A DNA stretch of 49,576 nt, taken from a virus. Below, piece after piece: positions 6,436-13,731 of this stretch. The stretch is taken from IMG/VR virus record IMGVR_UViG_3300009034_000060, positions 1 to 49,576 of that record. One strand, 5' to 3'. Under the pieces are notes generated by a model. That model made no database searches, was not told where the DNA came from, and saw only the letters and a program-made list of their open reading frames with translations. Position 1 is the stretch's first letter. Every line of letters begins with the position of its first letter. The position numbers and the translations under genes were made by a program.

Positions 6436-8083
6436 ATTCCCAACTATACTTTTTATTATTCCTTTCTGAAAATAAATAAAATCTTTTGCTTACAATATCA
6501 AACATCAAATGTATATCTATTTCCTGTTTCCCCCGGAATCTATTTTTTAATATACTGACTTTCGTATCAAAATTTTCTTCTTTCTTCATTCGGACAACAC
6601 GGAAAACATTATCAGCCCTATTAGTTATGTCAATACTTCCGCCTATGTCCTGCTTTTTAAGTTCGCCTATATATTTTCGGGGATGCGCGACAATATGAAC
6701 ATGGGAACGAAACGATAATGCAAAATCTTTTAATCTGCCGACAAATTCGCTTTGCTTTCTATAGTAATCCCGGTCAATACCCTCGTACATTGTTGTCATA
6801 AGATTATCTACATAAAATATTTTACATCCATACCTTCTTGCTGCGTATTCAAAAACCCTCAATATATCTTCCGTTGTAGACGCCTGCATTGAATCGTATA
6901 AAAAAAACTTATTCATATACCAATCTCTAAGTTTCGCTTTTATATGCTTTCTGATATAATATGACGGCGGGCTTTTAAAACTATCTATTTCAATATTATT
7001 TAAACCCGCCATTTGCAATTCTATCCAATATCTGAAAAGTGCTGCCGGGAGTTCTCCACTATAGGCACATATCTGATAGTTCTGCTCAATGCTCTCAATC
7101 ATTATCTGACCCAATATTGTAGACTTACCACTTCCATTCTCGCCAGTCCATATACTTATCTCTCCAGGCATAGCGCCGCCTATTTCATTATCTATCCCGG
7201 AAAGCCCTATTTTTATTTTTTCGGCGTTTTTAATATCAAAAGTCTCTACATCCGCAAGCCTTAATAATTCTCTTATTTTAACTTCTCTTGCGTTATTTAC
7301 CAGTTCTAGCACTTTATCCTTACCGTCACCCTGTAAGCACTCATTTGCGTCTTTAAAGCCTGTATATACTATACTACAGCGCCATTCCCCAAGCCGTTTA
7401 ATAAGTTTATATTGCATTTTCTTCCCAGCTTCGTCATTATCAGCCCATATTATTATTGACTTAAATTTCTCCAGCCAATTCCAGCATAAGTCTATACAAG
7501 TCAAATCCTCCGATCCGCTGGGTACGCTTACGGAATTTTTTATCCCGACTTCATCTAGTGATAGTTTATCCAATTCACCCTCAACTATTATCAAAGGGAA
7601 TTTCGGATCGCAATTATCCATTCCCCAAAATACAGGCTTACCGCCCTTTTCCCGCCATTGTTTTTTATCCAGTGTCCGGTATTTGATTAGCACTAATTCG
7701 CCTTTTTCAAAATATGGGAATACTATAGTATTATTTTTTTCCCCAATCTTCATATTAGTATATGTCTGCTTTGATATACAGCGATTCTTGAAATACTGTT
7801 CTATTTTTGTTGACGGCATTTTCGCTTTTACTTTCGGCTTGATATAATTGTCTTTGCCGTTTATTTCCGAAAAATCAGAAAGCAACTTATAGAATGTGCC
7901 GGACTTACCGCAGTTGCCTCTCTTGCAGTTGAATGTTCGGCTTACTTCATTTAAAGCAAATGTTTCTTTGTCTTTGCCATTTTCTCCTCCCTTGCAATAT
8001 GGACAGTATTTCGGCACGATTTCATCACCTTTTAATTTGAAATCCGGGAAATATTTATCAGCGAATTCTTTAGGTGTTATCAT
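6416..8083 (-). CDS. Bifunctional primase-helicase (T7 gp4/Twinkle type)
   Basis: 555 residues with the full layout. A zinc-binding primase module has CPYC (27-30) and CKRGNC (53-58). A Toprim domain has IIVEGELDKLSL (glutamate near 168) and IIWADNDEAGK (aspartates near 215-217). A RecA-like helicase has Walker A GENGSGKST near 314-322, Walker B KIFYVDNL near 421-428 and a downstream VAHPRK motif. It unwinds DNA and makes primers at the phage fork. With no phage DNA polymerase found, it probably works with the host replicase. The next gene upstream resembles a replication initiator or loader, with which it overlaps by four bases. Confidence 0.93.
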   Translation of the reverse strand: MITPKEFADKYFPDFKLKGDEIVPKYCPYCKGGENGKDKETFALNEVSRTFNCKRGNCGKSGTFYKLLSDFSEINGKDNYIKPKVKAKMPSTKIEQYFKNRCISKQTYTNMKIGEKNNTIVFPYFEKGELVLIKYRTLDKKQWREKGGKPVFWGMDNCDPKFPLIIVEGELDKLSLDEVGIKNSVSVPSGSEDLTCIDLCWNWLEKFKSIIIWADNDEAGKKMQYKLIKRLGEWRCSIVYTGFKDANECLQGDGKDKVLELVNNAREVKIRELLRLADVETFDIKNAEKIKIGLSGIDNEIGGAMPGEISIWTGENGSGKSTILGQIMIESIEQNYQICAYSGELPAALFRYWIELQMAGLNNIEIDSFKSPPSYYIRKHIKAKLRDWYMNKFFLYDSMQASTTEDILRVFEYAARRYGCKIFYVDNLMTTMYEGIDRDYYRKQSEFVGRLKDFALSFRSHVHIVAHPRKYIGELKKQDIGGSIDITNRADNVFRVVRMKKEENFDTKVSILKNRFRGKQEIDIHLMFDIVSKRFYLFSERNNKKYSWEYEEELL

Positions 8084-8718
8084 TTATATATCTTTCTAGG
8101 GGCATATCCGTCTTGTTTAGGTTTTTCTTTTATCCATGTCCTTACCGCTGCTTTCCAGTCTTTCATCTTGTTTTTGCCTATCTTCCAACCTACAGCCGTA
8201 TAATGGTTATACCATTTCTCCGCATCAATATTATACTTCTTTTCCGATATGTAATCTTTAACTTGTTGTAAGGCTGGCGGTATATTCTTATCATTCTTAT
8301 CATTCTTATCATTCTTGTATGTTACCATTGGTTTACCAGTGGTTTGCCATTGGTTTACCACTGGTTTACCATTTTTCTGTTTTTCCATTTGATATAATTC
8401 CCATTGATTGACGGTAACTAGAGTAAAATGTGTCATATTTTGGGTTGTAAGATTTCCTATACTTTCTAATTTTTTCAAGCGATTGTATGCACTCCGCCAT
8501 TTCTGTCTTGTTTTTACCCCTGCCCGTTTACTGCCCCAGATGAACTGTCCAGGCAGTAAATGTACTTGCGTTTCGCCTTTGCCTGTCTTTATACTTATCC
8601 ATTCTTCTTTATGGCTTGATCTCACTAAACAATATATCCATATCTGTAATAATGTGGGATTTTTGAATATTCTTGTATCTATTATCCTTCTCCATAGTTT
8701 TATATAGCCTCGGTTCAT
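8080..8718 (-). CDS. Replication initiator / helicase-loader-like protein
   Basis: 212 residues from ATG 8718 (MNRGYIKLWRRIIDTRIFKN); an ATG eight codons earlier is open, but the NRGYIKLWRRI start matches the usual beginning of phage O/DnaD-like initiator proteins. An N-terminal winged-helix region (PGQFIWGSKRAGVKTRQKWR) is followed by a low-complexity linker and a C-terminal segment (YNHYTAVGWKIGKNKMKDWK, AAVRTW) typical of this family. The linker contains three 9-base direct repeats encoding NDK. It is adjacent to the primase-helicase and fits loading that helicase at the origin. Confidence 0.8.
   Translation of the reverse strand: MNRGYIKLWRRIIDTRIFKNPTLLQIWIYCLVRSSHKEEWISIKTGKGETQVHLLPGQFIWGSKRAGVKTRQKWRSAYNRLKKLESIGNLTTQNMTHFTLVTVNQWELYQMEKQKNGKPVVNQWQTTGKPMVTYKNDKNDKNDKNIPPALQQVKDYISEKKYNIDAEKWYNHYTAVGWKIGKNKMKDWKAAVRTWIKEKPKQDGYAPRKIYK
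8290..8322 (+). repeat. 9-bp tandem repeat inside the initiator gene
   Basis: The unit CTTATCATT recurs about three times and encodes the NDK NDK NDK linker on the minus strand. Next to it, two GGTTTACCA-type repeats encode GKPV/GKPM. Simple slippage-type linker expansion; iterated sequence inside initiator genes can also form the phage origin. Confidence 0.7.
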
Positions 8719-8719
8719 A

Positions 8720-9058
8720 TTATGTAATATTTCTCCACCCATTGGGAAACATCTTTTTTAATTCTTCATAACATTCCTTACATAATATCTTGTCTTGCAA
8801 TGCAGGAATTATATACTTTTTCCATTCCGAATCAGGAACCATAAACATATCCGGCCATTGCTGCCCGCACAAACCGCATAAATTCGGTGCTAATATATAT
8901 GGTATGGCAGGCAATCCCTTAATATCATCATTATTGCAATCACAACTAATTAATTGCCCCATACAATTCGGGCATCGTTCCATATCGCAACCGTCTTGAT
9001 GTATTTCACCTTCCTTAACTTCGCAATCGTGGCAATCCCAACTTTCCCATTTTTTCAT
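8720..9058 (-). CDS. Zinc-finger-rich hypothetical protein, 112 aa
   Basis: The start at ATG 9058 (MKKWESWDCHDCEVKEGEIH) is chosen because a perfect GGAGGT lies 4 bases upstream. Cysteine pairs CHDC, CPNC, CDC, CGLCG and CKEC could bind two or three zinc ions. It resembles small phage zinc-knuckle proteins of unknown role. It is the first complete gene after the promoter at 9206-9235 and the structured leader. Confidence 0.75.
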   Translation of the reverse strand: MKKWESWDCHDCEVKEGEIHQDGCDMERCPNCMGQLISCDCNNDDIKGLPAIPYILAPNLCGLCGQQWPDMFMVPDSEWKKYIIPALQDKILCKECYEELKKMFPNGWRNIT

Positions 9059-9059
9059 A

Positions 9060-9182
9060 TTAACCTCCATAATAAAAATGCCCGGCATGGCTGAACGAGG
9101 GCATATTTAGATATGACCTACCACACCGGGCAATAAGATTTAACTCACAAAGTCTGTTTGATTTTTTTGAACCCTCGTTCAT
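9060..9182 (-). CDS. Putative leader peptide ORF inside structured leader, 40 aa
   Basis: An open frame starts at ATG 9182 (MNEGSKKSNRLCELNLIARC), ends at the GGAGGT of the zinc protein gene and closes with TAA at 9060-9062. It overlaps the pseudoknot leader PK1 completely. An AGAGG motif lies 12 bases upstream, a poor distance. If translated, the ribosome would melt the RNA structure, so it could be a regulatory leader peptide. The second copy of the element does not keep this frame, which argues against a conserved peptide. Confidence 0.25.
   Translation of the reverse strand: MNEGSKKSNRLCELNLIARCGRSYLNMPSFSHAGHFYYGG
9079..9181 (-). ncRNA. Pseudoknot leader RNA, copy 1 (PK1)
   Basis: Two interleaved helices are visible on the transcript. 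P1 pairs 9172-9181 with 9092-9101 (TGAACGAGGG with CCCTCGTTCA, 10 bp). P2 pairs 9126-9132 with 9079-9085 (TGCCCGG with CCGGGCA, 7 bp, extendable by G-U pairs to about 11). The arms alternate, giving an H-type pseudoknot. The 3' arm of P2 is followed by TTTTTATT, so P2 alone would look like an intrinsic terminator. The element starts about 18 bases after the predicted transcription start. A second copy with compensatory changes lies at 18537-18616. Confidence 0.7.
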
Positions 9183-9205
9183 TTTTTTTGCTTACCTCTG
9201 GCTAT

Positions 9206-9235
9206 ATTATACTATTATTCCATTAAAAATGTCAA
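9206..9235 (-). promoter_or_regulatory. Strong sigma-70-type promoter for the replication block
   Basis: On the minus strand TTGACA (9235-9230) is separated by 18 bases from TATAAT (9211-9206), both perfect consensus hexamers. Transcription would start near 9199 and run through PK1 into the zinc protein, initiator and primase-helicase genes. The segment just upstream (AATCTC ... GAGATT, 9236-9270) is an imperfect inverted repeat that overlaps the -35 region and follows the methyltransferase stop. Confidence 0.85.
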
Positions 9236-9270
9236 ATCTCATAGGGCTAACTTGCCTTGCCGAGATTCTT

Positions 9271-10350
9271 TCATAAATCAAAATATCTATCCTTCAATCT
9301 TGTCTTTAAACTCATATCCAAATATTCTTTTTTAATATCTATACCAATATATTTTCTGCCTAATTTTCTTGCTACTTTACCAGTAGTTCCGGATCCATGA
9401 AAGGGGTCTAAAATAATGCCTGGCCGGAATCCTGCATTACATCCACAATTTGTATATCCTTTTTCTTTTCTATCTATTACCAATCTCGTTCTTTTTCCTC
9501 CTTTTTTAGCATCTGGGCTTGAACCTAATGCGGGTATCCACTTTCCTTTTGTCTCCTCAATTATTTTTTCTCTTGCTTTGCCACATTTTCTACAAACAAA
9601 TTTCGGGCACCCTGCTTTTATAGGTGTTTCGCATAGTTCTTCGGGGTAGACAGCGAAGTGGGAGTCGGGGAATGGCTTTGTATTTATTTTCCAGATACAG
9701 CGCTTATTTCTCTTTTTATCTTCGCTGTATCTTACTGCTTGCATAGAATATTGACCAGTCAATATCTTGCCTGATTTTGGTGGGACCGGATTATCTGCTC
9801 TTTTATCTACTTCTGCCCAATATGAATATTCCCTTTGCTGTTCAAAATAATATTTTTTATTCTTCACAAAAAAACATACATCTTCAAAATTAACAGTAAA
9901 TCTATCATTTGCACTATCTGGCATAGCATTAGGCTTTTCCCATTCAATTCTATTCCTTAATATCCACCCTCTATCTATCATTCTAATTCTAAAGCGGTCC
10001 GGAATACACAATAGGCATTTGTCGTATTTGCCCTTCGTAGATTGATTTTTTAATACTCTCGCATTTGCCTGTTCACTTCCGGTCCCGCCATAGGCATCTC
10101 CTAAATTTATAAAGCAAGTTCCGGTCGGTTTTAATACTCTCCTTACTCTATCAAATACATTGCAAAGTTTTATAATATATGTTTTAAAGTCCGGTTCATT
10201 ACCAATCTGCCCGGATATTCCATAATCCCTCAATCCCCAATATGGCGGTGAAGTCATTACACAATCAACATAATTATCTGGTAATGTTTCTAGAACATCA
10301 AAAACATCTCCGCAATATAAAGTTATGTCTTTATCTTCGTAATGTTTCAT
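9271..10350 (-). CDS. Site-specific DNA methyltransferase (N4-cytosine/N6-adenine)
   Basis: 359 residues with motif IV near the start (DCVMTSPPYWGLRDYG, residues about 30-45) and motif I near the end (ILDPFHGSGTTGKVARKLG, then YIGIDI). This order is the beta class of amino-methyltransferases. Between them lie a target-recognition region and a four-cysteine zinc site (FVCRKCGKAR ... NCGCNAG). SPPY is compatible with N4-cytosine or N6-adenine methylation. No partner nuclease is present, so a protective orphan enzyme is likely. It starts directly behind leader repeat A, copy 2. Confidence 0.92.
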   Translation of the reverse strand: MKHYEDKDITLYCGDVFDVLETLPDNYVDCVMTSPPYWGLRDYGISGQIGNEPDFKTYIIKLCNVFDRVRRVLKPTGTCFINLGDAYGGTGSEQANARVLKNQSTKGKYDKCLLCIPDRFRIRMIDRGWILRNRIEWEKPNAMPDSANDRFTVNFEDVCFFVKNKKYYFEQQREYSYWAEVDKRADNPVPPKSGKILTGQYSMQAVRYSEDKKRNKRCIWKINTKPFPDSHFAVYPEELCETPIKAGCPKFVCRKCGKAREKIIEETKGKWIPALGSSPDAKKGGKRTRLVIDRKEKGYTNCGCNAGFRPGIILDPFHGSGTTGKVARKLGRKYIGIDIKKEYLDMSLKTRLKDRYFDL

Positions 10351-10384
10351 CCGCCTTCCTCTGTCCCCGTAATACGGTATTTAC
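10347..10384 (-). repeat. Leader repeat A, copy 2
   Basis: Identical to 2393-2430 over 38 bases, including the palindrome, the GGAAGGCGG ribosome site and the ATG, which here starts the DNA methyltransferase. Confidence 0.9.
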
Positions 10385-10395
10385 GAGGGGCTAAG

Positions 10396-10710
10396 TTATC
10401 CTGCTTCACACAATTCAGATAATATTAAAGCCGATATAGCTTCTTTTTCTTCGTGCTTCGGCTCAAAACTCCCCATAAATGCTTTTAAATATTTCAATGC
10501 CTTATTTTTAAAATCTTCCGATAAATCTTTTTTGAGATTTAGTTCGCCTCCATTAAAAAAAAGATTAGAAAACAGTGCATTGTATTCTGTATGTCCGCCA
10601 TAAAACCCTCTCTCTTTTGCTTCAGCTAATAATTTTTCATCTGTTTTTAATGTAGAAAAAGCAATTTGTAAACCATTCAATTCTGGAAAATCATATTCTT
10701 TTAAATTCAT
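10396..10710 (-). CDS. Hypothetical protein, 104 aa
   Basis: Starts MNLKEYDFPELNGLQIAFST behind the AGGAGG site of leader repeat B and ends SELCEAG. It is mostly helical, with an FYGGHTEYNALFSNLFFNGG segment in the middle. A similar layout is seen in phage proteins of unknown function; no domain was recognised. It lies between leader repeats B and A, where the first array has a 52-residue gene. Confidence 0.75.
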   Translation of the reverse strand: MNLKEYDFPELNGLQIAFSTLKTDEKLLAEAKERGFYGGHTEYNALFSNLFFNGGELNLKKDLSEDFKNKALKYLKAFMGSFEPKHEEKEAISALILSELCEAG

Positions 10711-10712
10711 TA

Positions 10713-10749
10713 TCTTCCTCCTCTCTTATTCCGGCGACTGCCGACGCTA
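10713..10749 (-). repeat. Leader repeat B, copy 2
   Basis: Matches 2587-2623 with one mismatch, keeping the CGGC/GCCG hairpin and the AGAGAGGAGG ribosome site. The upstream small gene stops on its first bases (TAG). Confidence 0.9.
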
Positions 10750-10920
10750 CTCAATATTTTCCGTAGCACATCTACAGCAATTCATACATATATTTTCGTA
10801 GTCAAATTCAGCGTCTGTATGAAAAGTTGCCTCAGATTCATGTATGCCAGAACATTTATCACAAATAAAATCTGCCTCAACTTCCATATAACATCTATCA
10901 CAAATTTCTACTACTCTCAT
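10747..10920 (-). CDS. Small zinc-finger-like protein, 57 aa
   Basis: ATG 10920 encodes MRVVEICDRCYMEVEADFIC and continues with DKC, CMNCCRC and ATENIE before TAG at 10747. Three CxxC pairs make a compact zinc-binding fold very likely. Its ribosome site is GAAGAAGG, downstream of leader repeat C. The coding call rests on the CxxC pattern and on tight packing between leader repeats. Confidence 0.7.
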   Translation of the reverse strand: MRVVEICDRCYMEVEADFICDKCSGIHESEATFHTDAEFDYENICMNCCRCATENIE

Positions 10921-10927
10921 CCTTCTT

Positions 10928-10953
10928 CACCTCCTATTGCTTCACCGGGGACT
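10928..10953 (-). repeat. Leader repeat C, copy 2
   Basis: Matches 2822-2847 with one mismatch. Here the upstream gene has already stopped (GAT GAA TAA), so the CCCGGTGAAGCAATAG portion is not coding, unlike copy 1. Confidence 0.88.
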
Positions 10954-11123
10954 TATTCATCTATACTTAATTCCATTATTTCAACAGCAATATCTAATGC
11001 CTTATTCGCTATATCATCTATCGACACTACTGGAATTTTATTGCTTTCTTGTGCTGAACATAATCTAGCAAGTTGAATTGCCCTTATATCTAAAATTGCC
11101 CGCCTTAATACTTTTTTGTCCAT
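10953..11123 (-). CDS. Small hypothetical helical protein, 56 aa
   Basis: ATG 11123 has GGAGGGAGG from leader repeat D upstream and encodes MDKKVLRRAILDIRAIQLAR, ending IAVEIMELSIDE. It looks like two to three amphipathic helices, as in small regulators or toxin/antitoxin-like peptides; no family was recognised. It occupies the slot between leaders D and C. Confidence 0.65.
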   Translation of the reverse strand: MDKKVLRRAILDIRAIQLARLCSAQESNKIPVVSIDDIANKALDIAVEIMELSIDE

Positions 11124-11127
11124 TTAT

Positions 11128-11156
11128 CCTCCCTCCGTTCTAGCGTGTCCGACGGC
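11128..11156 (-). repeat. Leader repeat D, copy 2
   Basis: Matches 3142-3170 with two mismatches. The upstream 40-residue gene stops (TAG) on its first bases. Confidence 0.85.
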
Positions 11157-11278
11157 TAAATTTTTTCTTCCCGTGCTTTTACGCAAGCGTCTATAATTTC
11201 ATCTAATTCGCAGACCGCAAATCCACCACTTTCTATTTCATTTAAAATTATTTCTGTTCTACTCATTTCTTCATTCAT
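11156..11278 (-). CDS. Small acidic protein, 40 aa
   Basis: ATG 11278 sits behind GAGGAGGAAAGGGAA of leader repeat E and encodes MNEEMSRTEIILNEIESGGF then AVCELDEIIDACVKAREEKI. It is predicted to be helical and acidic. The first four residues match those of the genes at 158-478 and 3154-3528, possibly because the ribosome-site region was copied together with the first codons. Confidence 0.65.
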   Translation of the reverse strand: MNEEMSRTEIILNEIESGGFAVCELDEIIDACVKAREEKI

Positions 11279-11280
11279 TT

Positions 11281-11308
11281 CCCTTTCCTCCTCTTGACTT
11301 GGGGGCTA
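11281..11308 (-). repeat. Leader repeat E, copy 2
   Basis: Identical to 3838-3865 over 28 bases. It contains the TAG stop of the upstream 116-residue gene. Confidence 0.9.
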
Positions 11309-11656
11309 AATAAATTTCTCAATATATTCCAACGGGTTTTCATATAAAACCATTTTTTGTAAATGATATTGCCAACTTTCAAGAAATTCAACTTCCCATC
11401 CGTGGTGATTATTTAATTCACAGTGAGCATATTTTCCTTTATCGGTATCTAGTATTGGTGAACCGTCATAATTACATACTTCTTTCTTCCCCCAAAAAGC
11501 CCTTGCGAAATCATGTGAAAATAAAAATCCACCCACTGCATAAGGTTGTGTTGACATCCATTCGTACATATAATTCCAACCCGTATGTTTAAATTCCCAT
11601 CCATTTTTTCTCGCTTTATCTATTACTTTTCTTAATATTTCAGCTTTCTCTTTCAT
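11306..11656 (-). CDS. Conserved phage protein of unknown function, 116 aa
   Basis: Starts MKEKAEILRKVIDKARKNGW; the middle GGFLFSHDFARAFWGKKEVC is a pattern I associate with small phage proteins found in early regions. The C-terminal half is rich in Trp, Tyr and His. Function unknown. It is overlapped by the preceding 51-residue gene (stop TGA at 11653) and ends in leader repeat E. Confidence 0.78.
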   Translation of the reverse strand: MKEKAEILRKVIDKARKNGWEFKHTGWNYMYEWMSTQPYAVGGFLFSHDFARAFWGKKEVCNYDGSPILDTDKGKYAHCELNNHHGWEVEFLESWQYHLQKMVLYENPLEYIEKFI

Positions 11657-11808
11657 CCTTCCGCCTCCTCTGCTCTCAATAATTCCTTAATATATTCTAA
11701 TGATAAAATTATATAATTGTTTCCACAATTGTCTGTATCTACTAGAACATTTAAGTCCGTACCGTCTATCTCTATATCTTCGTTTGGTATCGTTCGCCAT
11801 TTACTCAT
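11653..11808 (-). CDS. Small hypothetical protein, 51 aa
   Basis: ATG 11808 overlaps the upstream stop (ATGA) and encodes MSKWRTIPNEDIEIDGTDLN, then VLVDTDNCGN and a helix ending RAEEAEG. The frame closes with TGA overlapping the next ATG. Coding potential is supported by the four-base overlaps on both sides and by a beta-then-helix pattern. Function unknown. Confidence 0.65.
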   Translation of the reverse strand: MSKWRTIPNEDIEIDGTDLNVLVDTDNCGNNYIILSLEYIKELLRAEEAEG

Positions 11809-12215
11809 TTAGATTCCTTTGCTCTTATATATTCGATAAATTTTCGTAAGACTTCTATCGCTTTTTCTTTACATTCATCCATATTTTCACATAAAAAAGT
11901 TTTATGTTGAGGAAGTGTTGTTGTTAATAAATACTTACCTTTTTCTTCATAGCCACATGAAAATAATCTTATTTTTCCTACAAAACCATATTCAAAACCG
12001 TATTGCCCTTCTTTCCATTCAATCTTTTTTAATTTCTCTTTCACTCCCTCCTTAACTCTGGTATTCCACGCCTCAACAACTAATTCATGCGTTTCTCTTT
12101 CAATATGGCAGCCGCAAGTTAAACAATATATTTCATAGGAATCAGTATCAGCGTCATAACCGCAGTCGTTAGGTTTTCCCTTGCATAGCGGGCAAAGTTT
12201 TAATTTCGCTTTCAC
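11805..12215 (-). CDS. Lar-like restriction alleviation / zinc-ribbon protein
   Basis: The first 55 residues read KLKLCPLCKGKPNDCGYD ... YCLTCGCHIERETHELVVEA followed by WNTR. This is the CPxCG ... CxxC ... A..AWNxR pattern of the Lar family of restriction alleviation proteins. Those proteins protect unmodified phage DNA, for example by modulating type I restriction enzymes. The C-terminal 80 residues are an extra unknown domain. It is next to two DNA methyltransferase genes, which fits an anti-restriction role. Confidence 0.75.
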   Translation of the reverse strand: MKAKLKLCPLCKGKPNDCGYDADTDSYEIYCLTCGCHIERETHELVVEAWNTRVKEGVKEKLKKIEWKEGQYGFEYGFVGKIRLFSCGYEEKGKYLLTTTLPQHKTFLCENMDECKEKAIEVLRKFIEYIRAKESK

Positions 12216-12224
12216 GCTTCCTCC

Positions 12225-12962
12225 TTACTTTTTAACAATCTTAATTATTCTACTTTTAACCATTGTCCCGCTTGTCTTAAAAGTTCCCTTGTCGTTTTCA
12301 TAAATTACTGCATTAGTATCTTTAAGAAACTGTCTGAAATTCACAGATGTTTTATTGTCTCTAAAAAATGGGCTTTCGCTTATGATAGCTACCATTATTC
12401 CGCCAGATACCAAGCATGAATAAGCATGGAGTGCGTGTTGAATATCTTGTTGTTTTGTAAATGGGGGGTTCATAATTATTCTATCATATTTCATACCGGT
12501 ATTCATAAAGTCATCACATATAACATTTGCATAGTGTTTTTCCCTTAATTTATTTGCAAATATTTCATTTTTCTCTATAAGTGTAATATCCCTCATATTA
12601 TCTATCTCGTCTGCAATGGCACCTAATCCGGCACTTGGTTCCAATACGCTACAATCGTCTGTAATTTCAGCCATCTCAACTACTTTTATTGCAAGTTCTC
12701 TTGGGGTTTCAAAAAATTGATTATCTTTTTTTAAATCAATTCTTTCCCCTGTGTCTAATATTTTATTAAATAGTTCCTGCGGGTTTGTATCAAAAATATG
12801 CCCCTTCTGTTTTCTATTCCATTTACCCCCGATGCCAGTTAGACATTTATTGACTTTCATATAAATATCTCTATCTAATTGCCCTTGAGGCAAATAAACG
12901 ACATTACCTTCAATTCTACACTTTCCTAAAATTTCTTTAATTTCTTGTTCAATCACATTCAT
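12225..12962 (-). CDS. DNA adenine-N6 methyltransferase-like protein
   Basis: 245 residues. Motif I is CSVLEPSAGLGAIADE near residue 105 and motif IV is DRIIMNPPFTKQQDIQHALH near residue 160, with catalytic NPPF typical of gamma-type N6-adenine enzymes. The N-terminal 85 residues (QGQLDRDIYMKVNKCLTGIG) are a separate module often seen in phage versions of this enzyme. It is the third clear DNA methyltransferase of the genome and has no nuclease partner. The start overlaps the stop of the 51-residue membrane protein. Confidence 0.87.
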   Translation of the reverse strand: MNVIEQEIKEILGKCRIEGNVVYLPQGQLDRDIYMKVNKCLTGIGGKWNRKQKGHIFDTNPQELFNKILDTGERIDLKKDNQFFETPRELAIKVVEMAEITDDCSVLEPSAGLGAIADEIDNMRDITLIEKNEIFANKLREKHYANVICDDFMNTGMKYDRIIMNPPFTKQQDIQHALHAYSCLVSGGIMVAIISESPFFRDNKTSVNFRQFLKDTNAVIYENDKGTFKTSGTMVKSRIIKIVKK

Positions 12963-13114
12963 TTTATCCTCCTCACCTGCTCCAAATATATTATCTTCTT
13001 CCGCAACTTCTTTATCAAGGTATTTTTTCGGCGATCCTCAATGTTTATTTTTTCGACAGACATTAAGACCATGCCGAATAAAGCTCCTACGCAAAAACTT
13101 GCTACTATATCCAT
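12959..13114 (-). CDS. Small membrane protein, 51 aa
   Basis: ATG 13114 encodes MDIVASFCVGALFGMVLMSV, one N-terminal membrane helix, followed by a strongly basic tail (DRRKNTLIKKLRKKIIYLEQ). The stop TGA overlaps the ATG of the adenine methyltransferase. The ribosome site is poor, so translation may depend on the HNH gene that ends just before. It has the same design as the other short membrane peptides here. Confidence 0.55.
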   Translation of the reverse strand: MDIVASFCVGALFGMVLMSVEKINIEDRRKNTLIKKLRKKIIYLEQVRRIK

Positions 13115-13115
13115 T

Positions 13116-13694
13116 CTAGATATGCTTCCATGTACTGTAATTAATTATACACCCTATCGTCGTTTTTGCAACCCCATATTTTTCTGCTATTTTTCTATGT
13201 GACATTTCCGGATTATCCTTTCTTGTTTGTCTTATTCCTATTATTTTCCTTCTAGTCAGTCTGGAATTACAGTTTGCCTCACCTTGTAAGTGTATTTTTA
13301 TATGTATTTTACGTTCTATAAATATGCAATTATTAATGATGTAATTTCCATTATTATTTTTCCTATGTATGCATGGTGTTTTCATTAAATATGCTTTATC
13401 CCTGAACCACAATTTTTTAATTTGTTCCTTAGTAATTAAACATTTGATTCCTTTATTATAATAGGAATCACCAGTTTTTTTACATCTTGTTTTAATGTAA
13501 GATAATAATATAGACCACGGATACTTTAATTTATATCGTTTGTTGATTTCTCTGATTTTTTCTTTATTTTCTTGGCGGTATTGTTTTATGCATTCTTTAC
13601 AAACATAGCGTTTTCCGTCTTTTTTTATTTTATCATTATTAAATTCTGCAATCGGTAAGATTCGCTTACACTTAGTACATCTTTTAGTTTTCAT
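13116..13694 (-). CDS. HNH homing endonuclease with C-terminal HTH
   Basis: 192 residues in three parts. The N-terminal zinc ribbon is CTKCKRILPIAEFN ... VCKECIKQYRQ. The HNH core is PCIHRKNNNGNYIINNCIFI followed by ERKIHIKIH. The C-terminal helix-turn-helix is MSHRKIAEKYGVAKTTIGCI near residues 165-185. This architecture is typical of free-standing phage homing endonucleases that bind a long target. It is AT-richer than its neighbours, as expected for a mobile insertion between the coiled-coil protein and the methyltransferase genes. The upstream leader (13695-13731) resembles the leader before the 9058 start. Confidence 0.88.
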   Translation of the reverse strand: MKTKRCTKCKRILPIAEFNNDKIKKDGKRYVCKECIKQYRQENKEKIREINKRYKLKYPWSILLSYIKTRCKKTGDSYYNKGIKCLITKEQIKKLWFRDKAYLMKTPCIHRKNNNGNYIINNCIFIERKIHIKIHLQGEANCNSRLTRRKIIGIRQTRKDNPEMSHRKIAEKYGVAKTTIGCIINYSTWKHI

Positions 13695-13731
13695 TCATAC
13701 CTCCATATAAAGTGCCCGGCAGGGGGGCGGG

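Noticed and set aside
13695-13731. Third copy of the pseudoknot leader
   Set aside because: Only the 3' part (CCGGGCA ... TATGGAGGT) resembles PK1. The matching 5' arm is missing, so it is at most a shared ribosome-site leader.
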